A DNA stretch of 17,726 nucleotides from Beroe ovata (Eukaryota > Ctenophora > Nuda > Beroida > Beroidae). Of this stretch, positions 1 through 9,212 are shown one piece after another. Location of the stretch: positions 86,568 to 104,293 of the forward strand of contig CAMPET010000114.1 of assembly GCA_946803715.1 (NCBI GenBank), given 5' to 3'. The position numbers were made by a program, and so were the translations under genes. Below the pieces are notes generated by a model. It did no database searches, had not been told where the DNA came from, and worked only from the letters and a program-made list of their open reading frames with translations. Position 1 is the first letter of the stretch. Each line of letters begins with the position of its first letter.

Positions 1-737
1 GCGCATGTTCGTTATTATAACAGTACCGATCACACTGGACACTATGGATATGCATAGGTGCAAATTCAATTAATTGGATTGAAGACAAAGGGACATACCG
101 ACACTGCACAAATTTACAGTTCTGTAAGCGAGGACATTGCAGCTAGGTGTGGTTCAAATCTAGATCTCACTTCTCAGTAACAGGTTTTGCAGATATACCA
201 TTGTCTCGGTACTGCTATCTTGATCTAGCAATTAACAAGACCTCTCATTTCATTGGAGAATTTGGCATCGATCTCTTATCACAATGGGAAACTTGGCGGT
301 TTGCCAGGGCTAGAAACCGTGCAATTGCACCGTACACTTTGGAAGTGTGTCACGTGTGACTCGATTCCACACGAGCGTATATATCCACTACACAGATGTA
401 TAATAATGTGGGACACGGGCCTCATATCATACACGAGTACAGGATAAATGACATATCAATGTATAACAGTGATATGATACTGTCACTCACCTACACCAAT
501 ACTACTACTACACTACCCCCTAGCAATAATTACACGTACATAGACGTACAACAACTGTCAACAGTCAATGACCTCTATAACTCCCAAGGGATATGTTGCT
601 TTCATCAATTGTTGTTGCCAGGGAAACAACTCATATTGCTATGGACACAACAATCGGAGGTGATGGTTATCTACACAGTTATTAGAGGACTGTATGTGCA
701 GGACACAGATCATATCTACATTCCATCCAAGACATAG

Positions 738-757
738 CACACACACACACACACACA
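738..757. repeat. CA dinucleotide microsatellite
   Basis: Ten uninterrupted CA units. A simple eukaryotic microsatellite with no coding meaning. Confidence 0.9.
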
Positions 758-1355
758 TGACACACTCCTCTGTCAAAACAGACACATACGTCAATCGTCA
801 TTCAAATCTGCATTTCGCCACATATATCATCATTGCCACTGGAATTTTAATGTTGACACAATATAATGGGTCATTTCTAGAGTTTCAACGACATAACAGT
901 GAAAATTCATTGGTTTTACTTATAACCGGTACGTAAAAATGCGGGTATAATGTTGATCGAATTACTATACGGTCTTTCTCAGACATTGAAATACGAGAGC
1001 AGTGACATTATTACAAAGTCAAATTTTGTGTGTCTGTGTGTGTTTTTGTGTGAGTGCGTGTTAGTAAGTGTCTACTGACATAAACTAACATGCGCATTGC
1101 GCATTGAGTGTAAGTACAAAGAATCGAGCATCCATTTTCAACGAATTATAAGAAGTGTTTCTAGGACAAGTGACGTTTAATAAATAAACGTCGATTTGAA
1201 TGGAGGCTTGATCAAAATTTTGCGAGGAAGTCATGGTCACGTGTAGTTAGCAGGTCGAAACTCTTTGATAGAACAATAAGTGTCCACGTGAATTCAGTAG
1301 ACCACGTTGCCAACAAACAGGTAAAACTCAGTAACAATATCTCTATTCTCTGTGT

Positions 1356-1441
1356 TTTCAGGTAAATTCAGTCAGACATAGTGCATGGACACTATGTCTG
1401 ACAGGGCACGTAGTCCCATGCATGACTGAATTTACCTGAAA
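1356..1441. repeat. nested fold-back element, 19-bp perfect outer arms
   Basis: The outer arms are perfect 19-bp inverted repeats (TTTCAGGTAAATTCAGTCA at 1356-1374 and its reverse complement at 1423-1441). Inside lies a second, off-centre inverted repeat, CAGACATAGTG (1373-1383) with CACTATGTCTG (1390-1400). The 86-bp unit could form alternative hairpins and resembles a tiny MITE. I could not find a convincing target-site duplication beside it. Confidence 0.65.
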
Positions 1442-2024
1442 TGTTTCTGTAATGTTTCTGTGACAGAAGCATTTCATGGCTTGCTTCATGAGTCACTGTA
1501 AAGTTGACCTCTAATAAAGTAACTAGTATTAAATCAAACACAAGATGTGACATGAAACTACACGAAATTATCGGGGGTGGAAACACAGCAGCCATGGTAT
1601 TCCAGGAGTTACCAGATTAGATTTTAATAATCCACGGCTACTCTAATATGAGCCACGTTTAGGTCAAGAGTAAGTGTGTACTGTATGACCCACACCGTGT
1701 TTGCGTGTGAATATTTTTACACAGGTTCATGTTACCAACTTCATGCCTCCCTTGAATAGAAACTCATGTGAATTGATGAGAGTTTTGCTTGAATGTAGGA
1801 AAAATCACACATTGCCATAAATGGAATTCGTTGTAATTAACTGCAAATTAAGTCTAGTGACTAGTTTATGTCAGAGTCCACATGCATCTTATCAAAGTGA
1901 TGATAGACTTGTTAGGTATGCTGGGTGGACTGTGTGAAAAGTATACAATGTTGAAGAATTATGATGTGTCTGGTTGAAAAAACTGAACTCATGAAAAAAT
2001 GAAATATGATTTTGTCTACGATAC

Positions 2025-3223
2025 CTGATCATTTTATGGGCTTCCTTAATGCTCTGTTCCATTGGTGGTGTCTGAAAGTACGTTAATCATGCGTCGAAAG
2101 ATCTCCCGAACATTTCATATTTCATTGCATATTATGAGCATAATGGGTTGAATATGTTCGGCAATGCCCCGAAAATGGATGCATTGAAATACCAAAGATA
2201 TGTAAGACATATTTATCTTAATGTACACCAATTATGTGGATTCTTGTTGCCATGGCTACACAGCTAGTTACCAGTTAACCTCACCAATGACTTAGCTGAC
2301 CAACAATAAGATAAACTGCCAGATCTTGCAGTGCCCCATTATCTTTTCATTGTACAATGGGAAAATCTAATAGTAATAGGAAAATACTACAATATGAAAC
2401 CTAGGATTGCACTAGAAACACATACCACATCACAAAACCAGGCACACTGCTGTATGTAACCATCTTCATGATGCTCATCTGAATCATAATCGCCCATCTC
2501 AGCTTGCAGTGCATACGCTGCTAACATAACCTCTGTGTTCACAGAGCATGCCAATTTTTCTTCAGAGATGTCCTTCTTAAGCTGACATACAAAGGAATAC
2601 CTGGAATGGCAATGGATGAGAAAAGTCCAAGCAATACGATTTCATCAAGAGAAAATGGCCACAGAAATCTACTTTACCTTGTCATTTCTTTCTGTAGAAT
2701 CTTTGATGGATCAGGTGGATAGAATTTGACTCTGAATTTAAACTGAAACCCACTTGAAGCACCTTTGAGGAAAAATATATGGTTGATGAACCTCTAAACC
2801 TGATATTGCTCTCTACGCATCATGAAATTGCAACAAATTATATAATCTTACCTCCAATCTGCTTGTGGATAGGCTTTTTACTCTGTAACCAACATGACAG
2901 ATCTTGTAACTTGCCATGAGAGAAGCACAAACCAAAGTAATCCCTTTCTTCTAATTCCAGAAACATACATACTTGATTGAGGAGCTCTTCACCCTTCGAG
3001 CCTTTCTGCAGAGAAATAAAATCATTAAAGATCTGCCTACATTGACTAGTCATCCTAATCCAGCAGAAAGGAATTCATGTTTCAACCATACCTCTACTCG
3101 ACAGGAGATAGTGGAGTCATCAAGCAACTGAACTTTATACTCAACTTTATTCTTATGTCCAGTAGTCATCCTATCAGAAATGGGGTTATCATCAGCACAG
3201 TTATTAATAGTCATGAGTCTCAT
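2025..3223 (-). CDS. FERM-domain protein, N-terminal part (partial gene)
   Basis: Five exons are visible: 3223-3092, 3005-2852, 2762-2678, 2600-2426 and 2071-2025, all with GT/AG borders and matching phases (0, 1, 2, 0, then 2). They encode a FERM_N lobe ([16 protein letters not shown], then [25 protein letters not shown]), the linker motif [12 protein letters not shown], and the start of FERM_M ([31 protein letters not shown]). These are hallmarks of the protein 4.1 / FRMD / PTPN3-4 type of FERM domain, which binds membrane phosphoinositides and protein tails and links membrane to cytoskeleton. Three in-frame ATGs are possible (3223, 3214, 3169). An upstream in-frame stop precedes 3223, and 3169 lies closest to the conserved fold. 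The last exon ends in phase 2, so the gene continues left, where I found no further exon. The subfamily cannot be decided without the C-terminus. Confidence 0.85.
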
Positions 3224-4055
3224 TCACAGACACTCAGATTCTAGTATTTTCAAAAACAGCTTGAGTTAAGGAATATGTTTAATTTCGAAACGATTGCGGA
3301 GATGTTTCCAAAAAGAAAGATTCTTTTGAGAAATCAAAATACTGATCCATGGAACCATGGATGGACTAGAATAACTTTTGCGTCCACGATTGAAATAAAA
3401 TCTTTGAAGCCGCGCGGGTTACGATCAATGATCGAATCAATGATCATGACAAATGTGTGACTGCTCAAACAAAAGTTTTATGATTTTTGTCGATCAAGGA
3501 TGAACATTAAACCAGACCCTGTCGAGTGTCGAGAATTTCGTTTCGCGCGCGGCGCGAAATCATTCTCAGACGGCTGCTGACGCGACCGCGAGCTGCTTCG
3601 TGGCTTACATCAGCGGTTTGGCATCGCCCATAAGATTTATATTTTATAATTTCATTTGGTAATTTGTCAATTGTCATTTGTGTGAGTTGTCGAAATCACG
3701 CAGGTAATCACGCGCGCTTATCTTCATGGAATCAAAGCTACGTGTTCAAAAACGCGCAGTTTGTGCGCGGGATACCCTAAAAGATCATCGCCGCCTACGC
3801 AAACAACGGAGAAAATATGTGTGACATTTGGCGAATGATTTTACCATATAACCAACAAAGAACAAACTGATCTGAAGTCTGAACAACTGAAACAGAGAAC
3901 CAATATCTTCAAAATTGTTTACATATCAACAATCAAATCATCAATAAGCAGAATATGTTCTAAAATCAACTACTGAAATAAACAAATAGACGAAAGGGGA
4001 ATAATAAAAAAGAACATGCCAAGCAATATATCTGGTACAATTGCCTTTTAATAGT
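3224..4055. other. intergenic; presumed 5' region of the FERM gene
   Basis: No exon is recognised. The part from about 3530 to 3800 is richer in CpG than its surroundings and includes GCGCGC-type motifs, as a promoter of the minus-strand FERM gene might. It also contains an imperfect CpG-rich palindrome at 3531-3567. From 3820 to 4055 the DNA is AT-rich and would include the 3' untranslated region of the next minus-strand gene. Confidence 0.4.
3531..3567. repeat. CpG-rich imperfect palindrome
   Basis: GAGAATTTCGTTTCGCGC on the left pairs imperfectly with GCGCGAAATCATTCTC on the right around a GCG centre. It is similar in character to the GCGCGC fold-backs near 10.7-11.1 kb. Confidence 0.5.
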
Positions 4056-4802
4056 TTACAATCTTGTCATGATGTTCTGGCAAATAGTTTCCGCGAAGAG
4101 TTCTGTTGGTTCATATCTATAGTGAAAGAAAGCAACTAGCTCTCCAGCAGGGTCTAGCAGAACATAGAAAGCACAATCTGAATCCACATTAAAGATCCCT
4201 GCCTGTTCGCGAACCACAACATTCGTCTCAATATGAGAATCGTACATTTGAGATGTGAGCAGAACTGGGAGGATCGAAATCCCCGAGCCGCCCTTGGGAA
4301 CAATCACACTCCTCCCATCCCGCTCAACGAGTTCGGCCTCCTCACAAAACTGAAGGTGAACCATATCACACACATCGTTCAGAAAATCCACTTCCTGATC
4401 CACCGACTCGGACGAGGAAACGCGGACCAGGAGCCACGAGTTCGTGTTCCGTGGAATATCAGTCCGGAAAAGTGAATCATTGATCATCGCGGAATAGGAG
4501 GAGGAGGGGGAAAAGTGGTCTCGAGTCTTGCAACGAGCTTTCCTCCCGGAGAAAATGAGCTCTGTCGAGATGAAGACAATCAGAGATGAGCACAGAGTGA
4601 AAAGTACAACGGAAATGGGATCAGAGGTGAATTTTTCCCGCCGGGATATTTTGGTGTTTCTCAAGATATCAGGGTGTCTGATAGCAGGCTGACAACGGGT
4701 GTTGAAATGACGGGGTCTTACTTTTCGTATCTGTTTGGAGTGTAGCAGAAGGGAAGCACATTGCTTGGTTGTGGAGAGACGATAGAGTGCTGCTCTTAGC
4801 AT
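4056..4802 (-). CDS. unidentified single-pass membrane protein, 248 aa
   Basis: I do not recognise this protein. It is one intact exon. An in-frame stop lies four codons upstream of the ATG, so this ATG is the first possible start in the exon. Residues 1-60 are rich in Arg, Lys and Ser/Thr with few acidic residues, as in a mitochondrial presequence. Residues 62-84 form one hydrophobic segment (ISVVLFTLCSSLIVFIST). Residues 120-248 are a soluble, mixed alpha/beta-looking region. The C-terminal stretch FYVLLDPAGELVAFFHYRY faintly resembles the end of thioredoxin-fold SCO proteins, but the copper-binding CxxxC motif is absent. Presequence plus one membrane helix plus a domain suggests an inner mitochondrial membrane protein; this is inference only. 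Its long intact frame and lack of introns argue for a real gene. Confidence 0.6.
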   Translation of the reverse strand: MLRAALYRLSTTKQCASLLLHSKQIRKVRPRHFNTRCQPAIRHPDILRNTKISRREKFTSDPISVVLFTLCSSLIVFISTELIFSGRKARCKTRDHFSPSSSYSAMINDSLFRTDIPRNTNSWLLVRVSSSESVDQEVDFLNDVCDMVHLQFCEEAELVERDGRSVIVPKGGSGISILPVLLTSQMYDSHIETNVVVREQAGIFNVDSDCAFYVLLDPAGELVAFFHYRYEPTELFAETICQNIMTRL

Positions 4803-5465
4803 GGGATCATAGGGCTACATAGGGGGGAAGGAGATGTTAGATGAAATTGACAAAATTGTGTTTTCCAAAGACGAGCATTGAGCAGCATATATAAACCTCA
4901 AATTAGTAAGAATAGTGAACATTTCATACGACGTTTTGGTTAACAAAGTTATTAACATTCAAATGATGTAGTCATGCGACTGCTACAATCTGTAAATCAA
5001 TTGACATCTTCACTCGTAGTTAATAATGATAAGTCCAATCAATCGTACAAACATAAACAAAAAAAATGATTACAAAATTGAAAACAACACAAAGATTTAA
5101 CAAAAGTAAAACCACTATTCAAAACTCCAAAGAGACTTGCATCACATCTTCAAAGATGTGACAATTTTCATGTCATGAATATCAAATTCTATTGCCACGT
5201 GACCGGTTATCGACATGAAATTGTCATTAACTCGACAGAGATGAAATCTATGGAGCTCAGAAATATCATATGACGAAAACATCATACATTTATATCTATG
5301 ATACGTTTATCACAGGTTTTAAGCTACGTTTTGCTATCTGAATCTTATCACTATCTGTCAGTAAGATGTACATCTATAGAAACATCTTAACGTAACTACT
5401 AACTAATCTCACCATTTCTAAACTCTAAATCCCCTCCAGTTACCATTTCTAAACTCTCACTCCCC
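4803..5465. other. intergenic AT-rich stretch
   Basis: No gene is recognised. It contains a perfect 8-bp-arm hairpin (5143-5160), a second inverted repeat (5161-5174 with 5212-5224, one-base bulge), and a 31-bp tandem duplication (5411-5472) that overlaps the end of the SLC35F6 gene. Confidence 0.5.
5143..5224. repeat. two adjacent hairpins
   Basis: CACATCTT/AAGATGTG (5143-5160) forms a tight hairpin with a 2-base loop. Directly after it, ACAATTTTCATGTC (5161-5174) pairs with GACATGAAATTGT (5212-5224) with one unpaired base. They may be remnants of a small fold-back element. Confidence 0.5.
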
Positions 5466-5472
5466 TCAGTTC
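5411..5472. repeat. 31-bp tandem duplication at the SLC35F6 3' end
   Basis: Two units, 5411-5441 and 5442-5472, share ACCATTTCTAAACTCT followed by similar C-rich sequence. The second unit includes the stop codon of SLC35F6 (5466-5468) and its last codons; the first lies in the 3' untranslated region. Confidence 0.6.
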
Positions 5473-8276
5473 GCTCTCAAACTCCCGTCAAGTAGCGGCT
5501 GTGATCCGTCCATATCTGCTGATATCTCGGCATAGCCTGCGCCTGTGCGGGGAGAAGCGATACACCTGATGTAAATTACCTCGTTATAGAGCAGAGTTCC
5601 GATCATGAGGAGGATGAAGCCACCAATCTGCAGGAACCCATACCTGGGGGAGTGGGGGTGAGAATTGGCGGGGGGAGAGATTGAGGAGAGAGAATTGGGT
5701 TATATGAGAGTGGGGTAACTTGGGATGGGAGGATAATGAGGATTGTGAGGATTGTGTGAGGATTGTCAGGGTTGTGTGAGGATTGTCAGGGTTGTGTGAG
5801 GATTGTCGTGTCTACCACTCACGTCATGTCGAATGACTCCCCGTAGGAGGACAGTATGAAGTAGTGTATGATGAGATCTATAACCCACACTAGGATTGTT
5901 CTGCATGCATCAATCAGTGTTCTGTGAACTGCTGTCAGCGACTGGAATGTACGGTAATGTTAGACAGGACTATGCTATCAAATTCATTAAAAATGAGCAA
6001 TGTTATCAACATTGACAATTTGATTACAATGTTATCAAAATTGAGTTAGGAGTTATTATCGCCATACCTTCGTAACAGATAGCCCAAAGTAGTTGTAGAA
6101 CGCAATGCTCAGCAGATACGCAATTCCAAACCCCAGAATTGCCGGATTATTCCACATCTACAACGATAACATAACAACAGTCAACTTGATAATAAGCGAC
6201 AGACTAGAGCAGAAATTTGATAAAGCTACCAATTTGATGCTACGTAAAAAAGCACGCAATTTTTCATCATTGGAGAAAAACTAGATGTCACCAAATGTAT
6301 GAAATCGGGAGTTGGGGAAACGCTGAAATCGCGAATGAAGTCTCAAACCTGAGCTATAGCATCGAGCGAGTTCTCGTAGCTACCATGTGGACCGTTGCCA
6401 GGGATAAAGTAGCAGATGGGCAGTACTATGAGTGACATGAATAACACTCCAAACGCACCCTCCATTCCAACGACCTAGTGAGTTCACTATTGTACATTGT
6501 ACAGTATACATTGTACACTACATTGTACACTGTACATAGTACATTGCTCACTATACAATACGCAGTGTCTACCTGTATAGGGGGTACATTGTGTTTCTTG
6601 ATGAACAACTCTTCAATAATCATCTGCGATGCACTCACTAACTGCGCTAACAATATCAGCACGATGCCTAGCAGCATCTGACCTGAGATAGAGCGATGCT
6701 GTGACATGTGACTCATGACTGTGACATTTGACTGTGGCATTTGACACGTGACAGAGAGTAACAAGACGTGTTACACACTGTGCTTCCATTTACAGTACTG
6801 AAAACAAACGAAAAGGGGGACTATGTTATGGAAATATCAAAAACCGTACGGCTACTGTATATGAAGAGCGGTTATAAAGAGAAGCTAGGAGCAGTAATGT
6901 AATGAGAAGGAGTGAATCATGTGGGGTGTGAGTATAATACAAATCAGCTCGGTGCTCATTATCTCCAACAAAAGCAGGGTAATGTAACACGGGGGAATTT
7001 ATAATTGGGTTGTTAACACCAAATATAGGGGGGTGAGCAACTACTGCAACACTGCTAAGGGTGGGTTAACCGTTAACAATAGGTCAACTAAATCAACATG
7101 GGGGTCGGGGTGTAAATAGTACACAATACACATATTTCTATAATCAATAATGATTAAAATTATGGTGGTGTCTCGACCCTCTGGTCTCCTTTTTGCTGAT
7201 TATCAGTGTACTGTATTGCCATTACAGCATCTGAATTCTAAATCGATTCAGATACCTCAAACGATTACTCATGACTAATCCAACATTTACCCGTATTATA
7301 GACAAGATTCCTACTAAATATTGTTAAATTACCATGGGTAACTCCAGTCGTTGCGTTATCCTCTTCAGCGAGAACAGAGGAGAGCCCCACCAAGGATAGC
7401 CCCACCATGACAACTGCCATCCCAATCCAGCTAGTCGGATACATCTTCCTCTTCAGGAAAATCACCTAGGGGAGGGGTGAAGAGGGAGTTTTTTGTGATA
7501 CTTGTGGATAGATGAGAATTGAGGACCTGCGAGACTTCCAGTCCCAGAGCAATTGATATGTAATTTTAAAGATGCAAATTGTACATTGAATGCAGTGTGG
7601 GGAATGAGGGGGCATATAATTATTGTTTTCATTATTATATTCAACTATCTTCAATTAAACGTTTGTGAGTACATAACCCACCGATAAGACTCCAGCGAAT
7701 ATGATGATAGCACCCCTTAACATCTGCCACACAGACGCCGGCACGTAGAGCAGACCAATTCCGGACAGAGTGGTGCCAATGAGGTCACAGACAGTGGGGA
7801 CCACGAATATACCAGTCTGAACTTGCCTAGACACACGGACAAAGAGGGTTGCAGTAGCTATAGAAGCCAACAAACTTGTTTTGTTACCATGACAACAACA
7901 TCATCACTCACTCAGTTTGTACTTCCCCACTGTTATCCTGTTGAATGTTCTGTTCCAACTTCTTCCTCCTCTGTCTTCTCTGTATCTCGTAGACAATGAG
8001 ACAGACAGCTTCACCGTAGAACATGAGAAGTGTTTGGAACCACGGGTGATTGAACTTGTGCTCCACCCCATATATGCCTGGTAATTGATGATCATAACGA
8101 TAGGATCAAGCAATAAACTTGCTGCTATGTAAATCGCAGTATGATTCAAATAATTTTTCCAAATTAATACCAGCAGCTGTTGATTGATTTTGAGCTTTCT
8201 TAGTGAGAGTGTTGAGTGAGCCTGTGACCAGCATCCCAAGTACAAGGATTGTCGTGTACACTTTGAATCGCGCCAT
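5466..8276 (-). CDS. SLC35F6: SLC35F6-like solute carrier, complete, 9 exons
   Basis: Exons: 8276-8171, 8077-7912, 7826-7661, 7465-7333, 6682-6573, 6474-6349, 6157-6068, 5941-5823, 5643-5466. All have GT/AG borders and consistent phases and sum to 1194 nt, giving 397 aa (human about 371). The drug/metabolite-transporter fold is visible as about ten hydrophobic segments. Family matches include the N-terminal LVTGSLNTL, VCDLIGTTL, WQMLRGAIIIFAGVLSV, SASQMIIEELFIKKHNVPP, GMEGAFGV, YNYFGLSVTK, HRTLIDACRTILVWVI and GGFILLMIGTLLYNE. SLC35F6 proteins are polytopic membrane proteins reported at lysosomes and mitochondria, with the transported substrate not firmly settled. Exon 2 ends in a basic cytosolic loop (QRRQRRKK) longer than in the human protein. 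Acceptor choice at 6682 is fixed by phase (Gly-Gln before MLLGI). Codon-level continuity makes this a functional gene. Confidence 0.93.
5761..5807. repeat. 20-bp minisatellite in the last SLC35F6 intron
   Basis: The unit GATTGTCAGGGTTGTGTGAG repeats about 2.3 times, preceded by degenerate GAGGATTGTG units from about 5740. It lies within the intron 5644-5822, which is G-rich on this strand. Confidence 0.7.
6480..6550. repeat. degenerate ATTGTACA repeat in an SLC35F6 intron
   Basis: The intron 6475-6572 is largely built of overlapping, self-complementary TGTACA / ATTGTACA units. It is a simple sequence that creates spurious open frames on both strands. Confidence 0.6.
6683..7332 (-). other. 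longest SLC35F6 intron (650 bp)
   Basis: It separates the exon ending at 7333 from the exon beginning at 6682. I see no nested gene. It includes imperfect repeats of a CTGTGACATTTGA-like unit near 6715-6755. Confidence 0.6.
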
Positions 8277-8767
8277 GTACTATAGTGGAGTACTCAGTAC
8301 GTAATGATTTGCAGATTTATTAACTTTAAACCTCAAACATTTGCAAACGGGCTTTGGAGATCAGTGAAAAACAATGATAGGGACAAGGTCAGGGAAATCA
8401 GATAAAAACATGGGATTATCAAAGAACAAAATCGTCAACTCAAAACGCCCAACTTATACTCAAAAACTGCTGATAACAAGTGCAAGCTGTCTGCAATTAT
8501 GACAGAATGTTATCTGAAATCTGACTCCTCAATCCTTCACACTGTAAGTTGATGAGTCGAAATATCAGTGTTACATGTATGCATCATGTGTTTCTAATAG
8601 AATAACATATCTTAAAAACTCTCTGAGAAAAGAAAACACGTGTATCATCTTAAAATATTCACTCAAAACATATAAATAGAATCAGTAATACGAAACAACA
8701 AATCAAAAAACATTGAAAATCAATTTGGTTACAGAAATCAAAATAATTCTTGAGTTGCCATCTATTG
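8277..8767. other. intergenic, SLC35F6 upstream / COMMD7 downstream
   Basis: About 490 bp of AT-rich DNA between two minus-strand genes. It must hold the SLC35F6 promoter and the COMMD7 3' untranslated region. I see no further coding sequence or strong motif. Confidence 0.5.
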
Positions 8768-9105
8768 TTAGCTCTGAGAATCTATAGCAAGCTTTGCCTT
8801 TTCCATTTCTAACAAAAATTCGTAATACTGGTCCAGTGACAGTTGTACTGTGACATTCTCCTTTTCATTATTCTCATCTTTCAATGTGAGGTTAAGCTGA
8901 AACAAGCAGAATTTATAGCTATGTATCATTGATGTGCACATTCATGAACCACAAATTCTGATACCTATTTCATCTGGATTCACAAACCTGTAAATGAGTA
9001 TCAGACTGGTTAGGCAACTTCTTAGATGCAACCGTGATCCCCCATTTCCACTCGATGTTACACACCTCTTTTGACATGTCTAAACTAGGTCCTAGCACAA
9101 AAAGA
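8768..9105 (-). CDS. COMMD7: COMMD7-like COMM domain, C-terminal exons
   Basis: Two exons, 9105-8988 and 8896-8768, join in phase 0 and end at a TAA. They give about 81 residues that form a COMM domain: CNIEWKWGITVASKKL, then LNLTLKDENNEKENVTVQLS, then YYEFLLEMEKAKLAID. The ENVxxxLxLxQxYxFLxEME pattern is closest to COMMD7 as I know it. COMMD proteins form the Commander complex with CCDC22/CCDC93, which recycles endosomal cargo and influences NF-kB and cullin signalling. Human COMMD7 has about 200 residues, so the N-terminal helical domain is missing. The upstream exon starts with one base of a split codon behind a CTGCAG acceptor, so an upstream exon is expected, yet the KDM8 reading frame begins its 3' end 107 bp away. 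Starting at the internal ATG (9077) would give a 72-residue COMM-only protein. Confidence 0.8.
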
Positions 9106-9212
9106 CTGCAGTCTTTAAAGTAAGAACTACAATTTCATAATTCAAGTAGTTGATATTGGAGACATAATGTGGAGACTATATAATTGCATAATAAATATGA
9201 ACAATCATATGA

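Larger units (their letters stand above)
1..2024. other. stretch without a recognisable gene
   Basis: I examined both strands for exons continuing the FERM gene (minus) or starting another gene and found none I can support. Open frames here are short, low in recognisable motifs and lack credible splice signals. The stretch holds a CA microsatellite (738-757) and a nested fold-back (1356-1441). It may be a long intron of the FERM gene, since the last exon found (2025-2071) ends inside a codon and must splice onward to the left. Confidence 0.5.

Noticed and set aside
147-936. Overlapping open frames on the plus strand near the left end
   Set aside because: Short, mutually overlapping, partly over a CA repeat, without family motifs or credible splice sites.
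6426-6764. 112-aa minus-strand frame
   Set aside because: It runs through the intron 6475-6572; the true coding parts are the SLC35F6 exons 6682-6573 and 6474-6349 on the same strand.
7904-8245. 113-aa minus-strand frame near the start of SLC35F6
   Set aside because: A different frame reading through the first intron; the correct exons 8276-8171 and 8077-7912 give the family N-terminus.
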